From Chitinophagaceae bacterium (GTDB lineage Bacteria; Bacteroidota; Bacteroidia; Chitinophagales; Chitinophagaceae): a DNA stretch of 64,000 bases. The DNA is taken from positions 22,333 to 86,332 of the forward strand of contig CANCEU010000002.1 of the NCBI GenBank assembly GCA_947375185.1, read 5' to 3'. Position numbers and translations under genes: made by a program. Every line of letters begins with the position of its first letter. Position 1 is the first letter of the stretch. Below the pieces are notes generated by a model, which worked only from the letters and a program-made list of their open reading frames with translations, was not told where the DNA came from and did no database searches. Shown here piece after piece: positions 1 to 9,104 of the stretch.

Positions 1-2
1 GA

Positions 3-560
<558 letters not shown>

Positions 561-578
561 TTTATTTAAAACAGAATC

Positions 579-824
579 ATGTTATTGGAAATATTAACAC
601 CCGAGAAAAAACTATTCAGTGGAGATGTTCAAGGCGTACAATTACCTGGCATTGAAGGTTTATTTGAGGTATTAGACAAACACGCTCCTTTAGTTAGTGC
701 TTTGGGAGTTGGCAAAGTGAAAGTGTTGCATAAAAATGCAGCTGCTGAAACATTTGCAATTCAAGGTGGATTTGTGGAAGTGCTAAATAATAAAGCAACT
801 GTATTAGTAGAAGGTGTATTGTAG
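579..824 (+). CDS. atpC: F1F0 ATP synthase subunit epsilon (short form)
   Basis: This is the epsilon subunit of the F1 central stalk. The 81 residues cover only the N-terminal beta-sandwich (MLLEILTPEKKLFSG, then PGIEGLFEVLDKHAPLVSALG and the FAIQGGFVEVLNNKATVL strand). The two-helix C-terminal inhibitory arm found in the ~135-residue E. coli protein is absent. Short epsilon proteins are common in Bacteroidetes, so this is probably not a truncation. It lies directly behind atpD and is followed by a strong terminator, so it ends the transcript. Confidence 0.93.
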   Translation: MLLEILTPEKKLFSGDVQGVQLPGIEGLFEVLDKHAPLVSALGVGKVKVLHKNAAAETFAIQGGFVEVLNNKATVLVEGVL

Positions 825-851
825 TTGATAATAACAAAATATTATAGCTTC

Positions 852-887
852 AAAAATCCCTTGGTGTTTAGCCAAGGGATTTTTTTT
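852..887 (+). terminator. Rho-independent terminator after atpC
   Basis: A perfect 13-bp hairpin (AAAAATCCCTTGG and CCAAGGGATTTTT) with a 7-nt loop is followed by a T run, 28 nt after the atpC stop. It separates atpDC from the histidine kinase gene. Confidence 0.92.
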
Positions 888-945
888 ATATATTCACATA
901 ACGAATTTTAACTTGACTCATTAAATCTGAATACTTGCACACAAT

Positions 946-2259
946 ATGAAGAAGACCTTTCCAATCATATTTACTTTAATTGCATTATCCATTATTGGTA
1001 TTTTGTTTATTCAAATTACCTGGTTACAAGGTTTGATGATTCTTTCAAAAAATCAGTTATCAGATAAAGTGAATCAGTCTGCCGTTGCTGTATCGGGCGA
1101 AATAAGTAAAAAAATGAATAGTGGATTATCACTTCGCTTTCCAAAAAGACACCAAAGTTTGGGCGAAGAGTATCATATACATAGTTTTGATGAATCAACC
1201 ATTGCAGATATTTATAATCAAAATGAACTAAATACAAGTATCAAAGCAGCGTTGAATAAATATGGCATTACAGATTTAAACTATGAATTTGCAGTAACGG
1301 ATAAAAAAGGAAATATTGAAATTAAAAGTTCGAAATTTGAGGATGCATATTCGGACGAGTTAAATACTTTGCAAGTGAGGCTTCCGGTAATTCCTCAAGA
1401 CATTATCGAGCCAGTTGGGCCTTTTGAAACCATCATTATATTAGTGCCAAAAGTAAAGTTGTATTTATTGCATTCTTTACAATGGGTTATCATGGGGGCC
1501 ATTTTATTTGTATTAATTGTATTGGCTGCGTTCTTTATTACGGTAAGGTCATTGTTCACGCAGAAAAAATTAAATGAAATTAAGCGCGACTTTATCAATA
1601 ATATGACACATGAATTAAAGACCCCGCTAGCTACCATTTCTTTAGCAGTGGATGCCTTAAAAAGTCCAAAAGTTCAAGGGGATATAAAGTCGGTTGATTA
1701 TTTTAGTTCGATAATAAAGGAGGAGAATGTGCGGATGAATAAGCATGTAGAAGTTATTTTACAAGCTGCGCAATTAGAGAAGAAAGAGTATAAATTAAAT
1801 AAGCAACCCGTTGATATTCACGATATGTTATTCGGTGTTTTGGATAGTTTTAAATTACAATTGGATGCGAAGCCTTCGCAAATTCATACTAATTTTGAGG
1901 CAGATCCATCTGAGATTGAAGCCGATCAAGAATATATGTTGCATGTATTTTCAAATTTGATTGATAATGCAATTAAGTATTCCAAAGAATCTATTGATTT
2001 AACCATAACTACTTTAACCCTGCCAGCTGAAATTCAAATTATTATTGAGGACAAGGGGATAGGTATGAGTGCAGATACAGCAAAGCATATTTTTGAAAAA
2101 TTCTATCGTGCCCATACTGGCAATATCCATAATGTGAAAGGTTTTGGCCTTGGAATGAGTTATGTTAAATGGGTAATTGATATTCACAAGGGCAAAATTA
2201 AAGTACAAAGCGAAGAGGGAGTGGGTACCAAAATGATTATTACTTTACCTGTTGCCTAA
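946..2259 (+). CDS. Two-component sensor histidine kinase (no adjacent regulator)
   Basis: This membrane histidine kinase has an N-terminal TM helix at about residues 6-28 and a periplasmic sensor region at about 30-172 that resembles no domain I can name. A second TM helix spans about 175-200, followed by HisKA with phosphoacceptor His222 in NNMTHELKTPL. The HATPase domain has the N-box (NLIDNAIKYS), the G1 box (DKGIGM) and the G2 box (GFGLGMSYV). The layout resembles the RprX-like kinases of Bacteroidetes. Its neighbours are atpC and convergent queA, whose 3' end overlaps this gene by 20 nt. No response regulator is adjacent, so its partner must be elsewhere. The signal is unknown. Confidence 0.9.
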   Translation: MKKTFPIIFTLIALSIIGILFIQITWLQGLMILSKNQLSDKVNQSAVAVSGEISKKMNSGLSLRFPKRHQSLGEEYHIHSFDESTIADIYNQNELNTSIKAALNKYGITDLNYEFAVTDKKGNIEIKSSKFEDAYSDELNTLQVRLPVIPQDIIEPVGPFETIIILVPKVKLYLLHSLQWVIMGAILFVLIVLAAFFITVRSLFTQKKLNEIKRDFINNMTHELKTPLATISLAVDALKSPKVQGDIKSVDYFSSIIKEENVRMNKHVEVILQAAQLEKKEYKLNKQPVDIHDMLFGVLDSFKLQLDAKPSQIHTNFEADPSEIEADQEYMLHVFSNLIDNAIKYSKESIDLTITTLTLPAEIQIIIEDKGIGMSADTAKHIFEKFYRAHTGNIHNVKGFGLGMSYVKWVIDIHKGKIKVQSEEGVGTKMIITLPVA

Positions 2260-3523
2260 TCCAAAATAAACAACCATCGCCATAACTTAAAAATCGGTAT
2301 TCGTTTGCAATAGCATGTGCATAAATGTCTCGCCATTTTTCGCCAGTAATTGCAGCAATAATAAGTAAGAGGGTTGATTTAGGCTGATGAAAGTTTGTAA
2401 CCAATGCGTCACAAATTTTAAAAGTATAACCAGGAGTAATCATTAACTGCGTTTTTGTAATTAGTTTATCACAATTGTTAGCACTCAATAATGCTATTAA
2501 AGCTTGTAATGCATCCTGCACAGATATATTTTGGTCTAGTAATTCATAGGCATCCCATTGGCCTAAATTTAATTCGTTAAATCCTATATGGGTACTATGT
2601 AGTTGATAATATAAAAATGCTTTCACTCCCATCCAATACATTGACTCAAGTGTGCGTAAACTTGTGGTCCCTACGGCGATAATTGGCGAGTTGATTTTAT
2701 TTATATTTTCTAATAAATGTTGAATAACAGTATTTCCCACTTCAATAAATTCAGCATGCATTTCGTGCGCATCAATGGTGGCTGACTTAACAGGCATAAA
2801 AGTACCTGCACCAACATGAAGCGTTACATATTGTTGTTGAATTTTTTTTTGACGTAAACTTTCAAATACTTCGATGTTAAAATGTAATCCTGCAGTAGGA
2901 GCAGCTACAGAACCTTCTTCAATGGCATAAGTAGTTTGATATCGGTCTTTGTCTTCTTCGTTTGCTTTTCTCTGTATATAAGGTGGAAGTGGAATATTGC
3001 CAATGCTATTTAATATTTCAGAAAAATTAAATGTTATATTATCCCAACTAAATTCAATTATAAATTTTCCAGCTTCTTGTTTTATTTTTTTTGCGCTAAT
3101 AATGATAGGAGTTTCATTAATAATAACTTCTTTTAATAAAACATCTTCCTTCCATTTTTTTGCACCTCCAACTAAACATACCCATTCAACTTTACCTGTT
3201 GCCTGCATGGCTAATAAAACGGGTGTGAATTTTTCAGTTGGCTCTAAACAAAAAATTTCTATCTGACTATTCTTATTTTCTGCATGTGCATTGGTTTTTT
3301 CAAATAATATTCTTGCTGCAATTACTTTACTATTATTAAACAACATTGTAGCGTTTGTGGGAATATAGTCGGCAATATTCAAGTAGGTATGTTCGGCCAC
3401 AATAGCCTGATCCCAAATCAAAAGCTTGCTTCCTGAACGATTTGGAGCTGGGGAATAGGCGATTTGCCCATCTGGAAGTGCATAATCAAAATCCTCAATA
3501 GCCAATTTGGGTTTAATAAACAT
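2240..3523 (-). CDS. queA: tRNA preQ1(34) S-adenosylmethionine ribosyltransferase-isomerase
   Basis: QueA moves the ribosyl part of SAM onto preQ1 at tRNA position 34 and isomerises it to epoxyqueuosine, the penultimate queuosine step. Family motifs are FDYALPDGQIAYSP near the N terminus, NNSKVI, the APTAGLHF signature and VGTTSLRTLES. At about 427 residues it is longer than the ~350-residue E. coli enzyme, owing to extra segments in the first half. I start it at MFIKPKLAIED. The ORF-track start 5 codons earlier would lie inside an exact TACCTTTG -7 box, which ends 4 nt before this ATG. The gene is divergent from mraZ and convergent with the kinase gene. Confidence 0.93.
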   Translation of the reverse strand: MFIKPKLAIEDFDYALPDGQIAYSPAPNRSGSKLLIWDQAIVAEHTYLNIADYIPTNATMLFNNSKVIAARILFEKTNAHAENKNSQIEIFCLEPTEKFTPVLLAMQATGKVEWVCLVGGAKKWKEDVLLKEVIINETPIIISAKKIKQEAGKFIIEFSWDNITFNFSEILNSIGNIPLPPYIQRKANEEDKDRYQTTYAIEEGSVAAPTAGLHFNIEVFESLRQKKIQQQYVTLHVGAGTFMPVKSATIDAHEMHAEFIEVGNTVIQHLLENINKINSPIIAVGTTSLRTLESMYWMGVKAFLYYQLHSTHIGFNELNLGQWDAYELLDQNISVQDALQALIALLSANNCDKLITKTQLMITPGYTFKICDALVTNFHQPKSTLLLIIAAITGEKWRDIYAHAIANEYRFLSYGDGCLFWIRQQVK

Positions 3524-3527
3524 GGGA

Positions 3528-3535
3528 CAAAGGTA
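3528..3535 (-). promoter_or_regulatory. -7 box of queA (TACCTTTG)
   Basis: On the minus strand TACCTTTG matches the Bacteroidetes -7 consensus TAnnTTTG exactly and sits 4 nt before the queA ATG. I see no good TTTG -33 element at the standard distance. The spacing predicts a leaderless transcript. Confidence 0.6.
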
Positions 3536-3588
3536 CATTCGACAGGTTTTATAGCCTAATTAACGAGTTATAAACCTAAAAATGGGGG

Positions 3589-3597
3589 TTATCCACA
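3589..3597 (+). promoter_or_regulatory. DnaA box upstream of the division cluster
   Basis: TTATCCACA is the exact strong DnaA-box consensus. It lies between queA and mraZ, about 180 nt before the mraZ start. A second match (TTTTCCACA on the minus strand) lies at 3682-3690. Binding is inferred from sequence only. Confidence 0.5.
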
Positions 3598-3623
3598 GTT
3601 CTTAACATCTAAATTCATAGAAA

Positions 3624-3645
3624 ATCGGCTAAATATCGGCCAAAT
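3624..3645. repeat. Tandem 11-bp repeat in the mraZ upstream region
   Basis: ATCGGCTAAAT is followed directly by ATCGGCCAAAT (10 of 11 identical). An 11-bp period puts both copies on nearly the same DNA face, as expected for paired protein sites. The binding protein is unknown. Confidence 0.6.
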
Positions 3646-3662
3646 CAATGCTGGCATTGATT
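3643..3662. promoter_or_regulatory. Perfect inverted repeat, possible operator
   Basis: AATCAATGC-TG-GCATTGATT has 9-bp perfect arms, no T run and a 2-nt centre. It looks like a site for a dimeric DNA-binding protein rather than a terminator. It is about 115 nt before mraZ and about 120 nt before queA on the other strand, so it could act on either gene. Confidence 0.5.
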
Positions 3663-3681
3663 ATTAGGCTGGTTCATTTCT

Positions 3682-3690
3682 TGTGGAAAA
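3682..3690 (-). promoter_or_regulatory. Second DnaA-box match
   Basis: TGTGGAAAA on the plus strand reads TTTTCCACA on the minus strand and fits the relaxed consensus TTWTNCACA. It is 25 nt before the first MraZ-like repeat. Confidence 0.35.
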
Positions 3691-3714
3691 CTACAATGGT
3701 CTATTTTGCCATTA

Positions 3715-3751
3715 AAAGTGGTAAAAAGTGTTATTTTGTGTGAACAAGTGG
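3715..3751 (+). promoter_or_regulatory. Array of four MraZ-like boxes at 10-bp spacing
   Basis: AAAGTGG, AAAGTGT, TTTGTGT and CAAGTGG start at 3715, 3725, 3735 and 3745, exactly 10 bp apart. Known MraZ operators are short direct repeats with 10-bp period (TGGGN in E. coli, AAAGTG[T/G] in mollicutes). The first two copies here match the mollicute form exactly; the third is degenerate. The array ends 25 nt before mraZ, which fits autoregulation of the cluster by its first product. Confidence 0.7.
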
Positions 3752-3775
3752 TAAAAATCACGTTAATTATTCACA

Positions 3776-4234
3776 ATGACAGGCTTTCACGGAGAATATC
3801 AATCAACTATCGACGCTAAAGGGCGTTTCCTAGTTCCCGGCAGTTTGAAAAAACAGCTGGCTGAAGGGGAGACTCGCTTTATTGTTAGTAGAGGATTTGA
3901 AAAGTGCTTGACACTTTATCCGATTAATAGCTGGCAAAAGATATTAGACAAGATTAGCCAATTGAACGACTTTGATCCTAAGGTGCGTCAGTTTAGACGT
4001 CAATTTTTGGGTGGAGCAACTGAGGTAGAAATGGACAGCGCAGGCCGTTTATTATTACCTCCAACGTTAAGAGAGTTTGCTTTGCCTGGTAAGGAAATTG
4101 TGTTGGCTGCCGCATTAGATCGTTTCGAGATCTGGGATGCAAGTACTTATAAACAGCTCTTTGAGGATTTCTCTGCAGATGAATTTAGTAATCTGGCGCA
4201 AGAAGTAATGTCAGGCATTAATAAAAAAGATTAA
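3776..4234 (+). CDS. mraZ: Transcriptional regulator MraZ
   Basis: MraZ is an AbrB-like DNA-binding protein that forms rings and autoregulates the division cluster. The 152 residues contain the two expected SpoVT/AbrB-type half-domains, each with its DNA-contact motif: DAKGRFLVP near residue 15 and DSAGRLLLP near residue 90. It is the first gene of the cluster, 6 nt before rsmH. The 10-bp-spaced repeats upstream are the likely target. Confidence 0.96.
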   Translation: MTGFHGEYQSTIDAKGRFLVPGSLKKQLAEGETRFIVSRGFEKCLTLYPINSWQKILDKISQLNDFDPKVRQFRRQFLGGATEVEMDSAGRLLLPPTLREFALPGKEIVLAAALDRFEIWDASTYKQLFEDFSADEFSNLAQEVMSGINKKD

Positions 4235-4240
4235 GGAAAA

Positions 4241-5173
4241 GTGATGACCAACCCTACATCCAACATTCCTCAATCTGACTATCATGTGCCGGTATTATTT
4301 CATGAAACAATGGAATATCTTAACATAATACCAAATGGTGTTTATGTGGATGCAACATTTGGTGGAGGTGGACATAGTAGAGGCATTTTATCAAAGCTAG
4401 GACCTAAGGGTCGATTGATTGCTTTTGATCAAGATGCGGATGCTAAAAACAATTTACCAAATGATGACCGTGTTTTATTTGTTCCAGAAAATTTCAGGTA
4501 CCTGCAAAGGTTTTTAAGATTGCACAAAATTGACCAAGTAGACGGAGTGCTTGCTGACTTAGGTGTTAGTAGTCATCAGTTTGACGAGGGGTCAAGAGGT
4601 TTTTCAACTAGGTTTGATGGCCCATTTGATATGAGAATGGATCAGCGCCAAGATAAAACTGCTGCGCAAGTAATAGAAACTTTAAGTGAAACAGCATTGC
4701 ACAAAATGTTTGAACAGTATGGCGAAGTGACGAACTCGAAAACTTTAGCAAAGCATATTGTTGAAAATCGCAAGCACGTTAAACTTAACACGGTACAGGA
4801 TTTTAAAACACTAATTGCACCTGTCGTAAAAGGAAATCCTAATAAATATTGGGCGCAAGTTTTTCAAGCCATTCGAATTGTAGTAAACGAGGAGATGGAG
4901 GTATTAAATGAATTTCTTGCACAATTGCCAATGGTGATAAAGCCAGGTGGTCGTGCGGTAATCATTACATTCCATTCAATTGAAGATAGAATTGTAAAGA
5001 ATGCTTTTAAAGTAGCGCCCGAAGAAGAAAACAAAACCAACCCATTTCTCTCCAACCCTAGAGAAGTGATTTGGAAGATCATTACAAAAAAACCTGTAGT
5101 GGCTTCTGAAAAAGAGATGAAAGAAAACAATCGAAGCAGAAGCGCAAAATTGCGTGCTGCCGAAAGATTATAA
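4241..5173 (+). CDS. rsmH: 16S rRNA (cytosine(1402)-N(4))-methyltransferase
   Basis: RsmH (MraW) uses SAM to methylate N4 of C1402 in the ribosomal P site. Motifs are YHVPVLFHETMEYL at the N terminus, the SAM-binding DATFGGGGHS loop, ADLGVSSHQ, the GFSTRFDGPFDMRMD segment, and the C-terminal NNRSRSAKLRAAERL. The start may be GTG at 4241 or ATG at 4244; the preceding AAGGAAAA is one of few Shine-Dalgarno-like stretches here. It follows mraZ as in most bacteria. Confidence 0.97.
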   Translation: MMTNPTSNIPQSDYHVPVLFHETMEYLNIIPNGVYVDATFGGGGHSRGILSKLGPKGRLIAFDQDADAKNNLPNDDRVLFVPENFRYLQRFLRLHKIDQVDGVLADLGVSSHQFDEGSRGFSTRFDGPFDMRMDQRQDKTAAQVIETLSETALHKMFEQYGEVTNSKTLAKHIVENRKHVKLNTVQDFKTLIAPVVKGNPNKYWAQVFQAIRIVVNEEMEVLNEFLAQLPMVIKPGGRAVIITFHSIEDRIVKNAFKVAPEEENKTNPFLSNPREVIWKIITKKPVVASEKEMKENNRSRSAKLRAAERL

Positions 5174-5178
5174 ACCGT

Positions 5179-5529
5179 ATGTCCGTACCCGAAAAACAAG
5201 CCCCTAAGAATGCACTTAAAAGCATTCTAAATTACCAGTGGATTGTCATGAACATTCCTTTCTTTTTGTTCTTGGCATTCATCGCTATTCTTTACATAGC
5301 GAATGGGCATTTTGCGGACAAAACAGTTCGACAAATAAATGCTTCTCAAAAACAAATCAAAGAATTACAGTATGAATATAAAACGATTAAGGCCGATTTA
5401 ATGCGCCGTAGTCGTGCTTTAGAAATTGAAAATGCAATGGAGCCGTATGGTTTAGGTGTTGCAAAAGAAATGCCTATTCGTATTCCATTAGAAAATAGAG
5501 TTTATAACATTCAAACCGCTTCAAAATAA
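5179..5529 (+). CDS. ftsL: FtsL-like cell division protein
   Basis: This small single-pass protein has 116 residues: a short cytoplasmic N terminus, one TM helix at about residues 25-45, then a periplasmic helical segment (about 48-85) likely to form a coiled coil. It sits between rsmH and ftsI, the standard place of ftsL. The product would help FtsI/FtsW activation at the septum. FtsL proteins are poorly conserved in sequence, so the call rests on position, length and topology as well as the resemblance to Bacteroidetes FtsL-type proteins. It overlaps ftsI by 1 nt. Confidence 0.85.
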   Translation: MSVPEKQAPKNALKSILNYQWIVMNIPFFLFLAFIAILYIANGHFADKTVRQINASQKQIKELQYEYKTIKADLMRRSRALEIENAMEPYGLGVAKEMPIRIPLENRVYNIQTASK

Positions 5530-7637
5530 TGGATGTAAAACGCGACATATTATGGAGGGTTTATTTAAGCTACATAGTGGTAGTGGCTATTTGTATTGTT
5601 ATTATTGGGAAAGCTTTTTATATTCAACAAATTCAAGGAGCTTATTGGAAAGGATTAAGTGATAGCTTGCATCAAAGGATCATTTCAATTCCAGCAGAAC
5701 GTGGAACTATTTATAGTGAAGATGGACAAATGTTAAGTACTAATATGCCAACATTTGACATTTTAATTGATTTTAGAGTGGCTCCATTACACGATAAAAA
5801 TGGTAAATTATTTAGAGAAAAAATTGATACGGTTTGCGATTCGCTTGCATACTTGTTTAAAGACAAATCTCCATTACAATATAAGGAAGAGTTAACAAAA
5901 GCTTTCGAAGCGAATGAAGGAAATTATGAATTAAAAAAGAAAATCGATTATCATCAATATTTAAAAATTACAGGATTTCCTTTATTTAAATTAGGAAGGT
6001 ATAAGAGTGGATTGATTGCGATTGAAAAAAACACGAGACTAAATCCATATGAAAATATTGGATACAGAACAATAGGGTTGGCAAGAGATGAAAATAAAGT
6101 AGGATTAGAAAGTGCTTATGATACTGTATTGGCAGGTCAAAATGGAAGACAATTGGTGCGCGCCATTGCAGGAGGGGTAACGGTTCCAGTACAAGAAGGA
6201 GAATTTGAAGTGGCACCTGAAACAGGAAAAGATATTGTAAGCAACATTGATGTGTTTATTCAACAGGTTACCGAAAAGGCATTAAATAAAATGATGGTTT
6301 CAAATGATGCACAGACTGGGGTTGCAATGGTAATGGAAGTAAAGACAGGTAAAATAAAAGCTATCGCCAATTTGGGTAAAGTTAGTGAAGGGAGATACCT
6401 TGAAAATTTAAATTATTCAACGCGAGTTACTGAGCCAGGATCTACCTTTAAATTGGTTACTTTATTGAATGCTTTAGAACATGGTGTTAAATTAGAGGAT
6501 AAAATTAATATAGAAGGTGGTTTATGGAGCTATGGTGGTAAGCAAGTAAAAGATGCTGAAACAAGTGGTACTCATGAAACAACAGTATTACATGCCTTTG
6601 AAGAAAGTTCCAATGTAGGTATGGCAAAATTAATCGTTAATAATTTTGTTTCTAATCCGCAGGTTTATTACAAGCAACTTTCAAAATTAAGATTGGATTC
6701 TACTTCGGGTATTGATTTGCAAGGTGAAGGCATACCTCAAATTACAAGACCTGGTGATAAGTTGTGGGCGGCTACCACACTTCCATGGATGGGATTTGGT
6801 TATAATATTGCAATTGCGCCGATTCAAACATTAACCTTGTATAATAGCATTGCTAATAATGGTATTATGATGCGCCCTTATTTAGTAAACGCAATAAAAG
6901 AGGAAGGACGAGTGATTAAATCAATTGAGCCAAAGGCTTATCCTTGGTCAGTTGCATCTCCTTCGACCATAAAATCATTGCATACTGCATTGGAAGGGGT
7001 ATGCATCAATGGAACTGCGAAAAAATTATTTGCCAATAGTTTATATAAAGTGGCTGGTAAGACAGGGACAGCGTTGGTTTCAAATGGTACGAAATTTTAT
7101 ACGGAAGGAATTTTTCAATCTTCTTTTGTAGGTTATTTCCCAGCAGAAAATCCTCAATATACCATTGCTGTAATTATCATCAATCACCCACATGCGGCTA
7201 ATCACTTTGGTGCATCAGTGGCTGGTCCAGTTTGGAAAGAGATTGCTGACAGATTGTATTCAACATACATTCAAAATAAAATGGAATTGGCGCCTAGTTT
7301 ACATGTAAAGGATAGCCAACTATTTAATTATTCATTATCGAATGCTGCATTTAAAACAATAGTGAAAAACGTACCTATTCCTTTTGTTGATTCATCAATG
7401 ACTAAAGAATGGGTTACGGTGCAAGGAGCTGGCAATAAGGTTAAAGCTAGTCCGCAATTAGTTGCTGATAGCACCATGCCAAATATAATTGGCATGAAAT
7501 TGCAGGATGCTTTGTGGATTTGTGAAAAAAAGGGATTGCAAGTGAAGTGTCAAGGTAAAGGGAAAGTCATTGCACAAAGTGTTGCGCAAGGTCAAGTAAT
7601 TATTAAAGGTCAACAAATTCAAATTCAACTAAACTAA
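5529..7637 (+). CDS. ftsI: Septal peptidoglycan transpeptidase (PBP3/FtsI) with PASTA domain
   Basis: This class B penicillin-binding protein crosslinks septal peptidoglycan. It has an N-terminal TM helix (about residues 12-30), then the dimerisation region with ERGTIYSEDG. The transpeptidase domain carries SxxK at Ser305 (GSTFK), SxN at 360-362 (SSN) and KTG at 511-513 (AGKTGT). The last ~60 residues form one PASTA domain (MPNIIGMKLQDALWICEK), as in SpoVD-like enzymes and many Bacteroidetes FtsI proteins. At 702 residues it is longer than E. coli FtsI (588). It overlaps both ftsL and murE by 1 nt, suggesting translational coupling. Confidence 0.96.
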   Translation: MDVKRDILWRVYLSYIVVVAICIVIIGKAFYIQQIQGAYWKGLSDSLHQRIISIPAERGTIYSEDGQMLSTNMPTFDILIDFRVAPLHDKNGKLFREKIDTVCDSLAYLFKDKSPLQYKEELTKAFEANEGNYELKKKIDYHQYLKITGFPLFKLGRYKSGLIAIEKNTRLNPYENIGYRTIGLARDENKVGLESAYDTVLAGQNGRQLVRAIAGGVTVPVQEGEFEVAPETGKDIVSNIDVFIQQVTEKALNKMMVSNDAQTGVAMVMEVKTGKIKAIANLGKVSEGRYLENLNYSTRVTEPGSTFKLVTLLNALEHGVKLEDKINIEGGLWSYGGKQVKDAETSGTHETTVLHAFEESSNVGMAKLIVNNFVSNPQVYYKQLSKLRLDSTSGIDLQGEGIPQITRPGDKLWAATTLPWMGFGYNIAIAPIQTLTLYNSIANNGIMMRPYLVNAIKEEGRVIKSIEPKAYPWSVASPSTIKSLHTALEGVCINGTAKKLFANSLYKVAGKTGTALVSNGTKFYTEGIFQSSFVGYFPAENPQYTIAVIIINHPHAANHFGASVAGPVWKEIADRLYSTYIQNKMELAPSLHVKDSQLFNYSLSNAAFKTIVKNVPIPFVDSSMTKEWVTVQGAGNKVKASPQLVADSTMPNIIGMKLQDALWICEKKGLQVKCQGKGKVIAQSVAQGQVIIKGQQIQIQLN

Positions 7638-9100
7638 TGAAAGCATTACAATCCATATTGTTTGGTGTTGCACTTAGGGAAGTAGTTGGGTCTACTCAAA
7701 TGCAAGTGAACGATATACAAATCGATTCAAGAAAAGTTAATGTAGGTGGTGTTTTTGTTGCAATTAGTGGTGTACAAGTGGATGGCCATGAATTTATTAC
7801 TATAGCAATTGAAAAAGGAGCGACGGTTATTGTTTGTGAGCATTTGCCGGAAAATATAGTAAATGGCATTACGTATTTAGTTGTAGAGAATGCGCAAGAG
7901 GCGGTTGCAATTATGGCGCATCAGTTTTATAATGAAGCATCTACAAAAGTTAAATTGGTGGGCGTAACAGGAACCAATGGTAAAACGACTGTAGCAACTT
8001 TGTTGTTTAAGTTGTTTTCGGAGTTGGGCTATAAATGTGGTTTAATAAGTACTGTTCAAAATCAGATAGGGGAACAAATTATTCCGTCAACTCATACTAC
8101 ACCAGATGCAATTCAATTGAATGCATTGTTGGATAAGATGGTACAAGAAAATTGTACTCATGTATTTATGGAATGCAGTAGTCATGCAATACACCAGCAT
8201 AGAATTACTGGTTTGCAATTTGCGGGTGGTGCATTTACTAATATTACGCATGATCACCTTGATTATCACAAAACATTTGAAGAATATGTTAGTGTAAAAA
8301 AAGCATTCTTCGATCATTTGCCTTCTACTGCATTTGCATTGTCCAATTTAGATGATAAAAATGGTGCAAACATGTTGTTGGATACAAAAGCAAGAAGACT
8401 GACTTATGCTTTGCATGCACCTGCAAATTATAAAGGTAAGATATTGGAAAACCAATTAACCGGTTTAGTAATGCTGGTGAATGATATAGAAGTGCATTGT
8501 AGATTAATTGGAACTTTTAATGCATATAATTTTTTAGCTGTATATGGCATTGCAGTTCAGCTTGGAGAAGTGTCGGAAAAAGTATTGATAACATTAAGTG
8601 CATTGACGGGTGCTGAAGGTAGATTTGATTATATTATTAGCAGTACAAATATCATTGGAATCGTTGATTACGCACATACGCCAGATGCATTAGAAAATGT
8701 ATTAACGACCATCGCAAAGTTAAGAAAGGGAGATGAAGATGTTATTACTGTAGTTGGATGTGGAGGCGATCGAGATAAAACAAAGCGACCAATTATGGCT
8801 CAGGTTGCATGCGATTTAAGTACTAAGGTTTTTTTAACAAGCGACAATCCACGTTCAGAGAATCCAGATACTATTTTAAATGATATGGAACAGGGATTGA
8901 CAAGTGCAGCAAAAAGAAAGTATATCAAAATTGCAGATCGTAAGGAAGCAATAAAGGCAGCAATTAGTATTGCTAAAGCTGGGGATATCATTTTAGTAGC
9001 TGGCAAGGGCCATGAAAAATATCAAGAAGTTAAAGGTGTGAAAACGCACTTTGATGATAAAGAGCAATTACAAAATCTATTTAAAGAATTCGAAAAATAA
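7637..9100 (+). CDS. murE: UDP-MurNAc-tripeptide synthetase MurE (meso-DAP type)
   Basis: MurE adds the third amino acid to UDP-MurNAc-L-Ala-D-Glu in the cytoplasm. Motifs are the N-terminal [18 protein letters not shown], the P-loop [10 protein letters not shown], the HTTPD segment, the ITHDHLDYH segment with the conserved DHLDxH motif, and the C-terminal DNPRSENPD loop. The DNPR tetrapeptide is the specificity motif for meso-diaminopimelate, so the wall should be of the DAP type. At 487 residues it is of normal length. The start overlaps the ftsI stop by 1 nt. Confidence 0.97.
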   Translation: MKALQSILFGVALREVVGSTQMQVNDIQIDSRKVNVGGVFVAISGVQVDGHEFITIAIEKGATVIVCEHLPENIVNGITYLVVENAQEAVAIMAHQFYNEASTKVKLVGVTGTNGKTTVATLLFKLFSELGYKCGLISTVQNQIGEQIIPSTHTTPDAIQLNALLDKMVQENCTHVFMECSSHAIHQHRITGLQFAGGAFTNITHDHLDYHKTFEEYVSVKKAFFDHLPSTAFALSNLDDKNGANMLLDTKARRLTYALHAPANYKGKILENQLTGLVMLVNDIEVHCRLIGTFNAYNFLAVYGIAVQLGEVSEKVLITLSALTGAEGRFDYIISSTNIIGIVDYAHTPDALENVLTTIAKLRKGDEDVITVVGCGGDRDKTKRPIMAQVACDLSTKVFLTSDNPRSENPDTILNDMEQGLTSAAKRKYIKIADRKEAIKAAISIAKAGDIILVAGKGHEKYQEVKGVKTHFDDKEQLQNLFKEFEK

Positions 9101-9104
9101 TCCC

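Noticed and set aside
3524-3538. QueA start five codons upstream (MYLCP)
   Set aside because: Those codons overlap the exact TACCTTTG -7 box. The MFIKPKL start is 4 nt after the box and fits the family.
9051-9104. Longer MraY start inside murE
   Set aside because: The extra 18 residues overlap murE and lack family similarity; ATG 9105 lies 4 nt after the murE stop.
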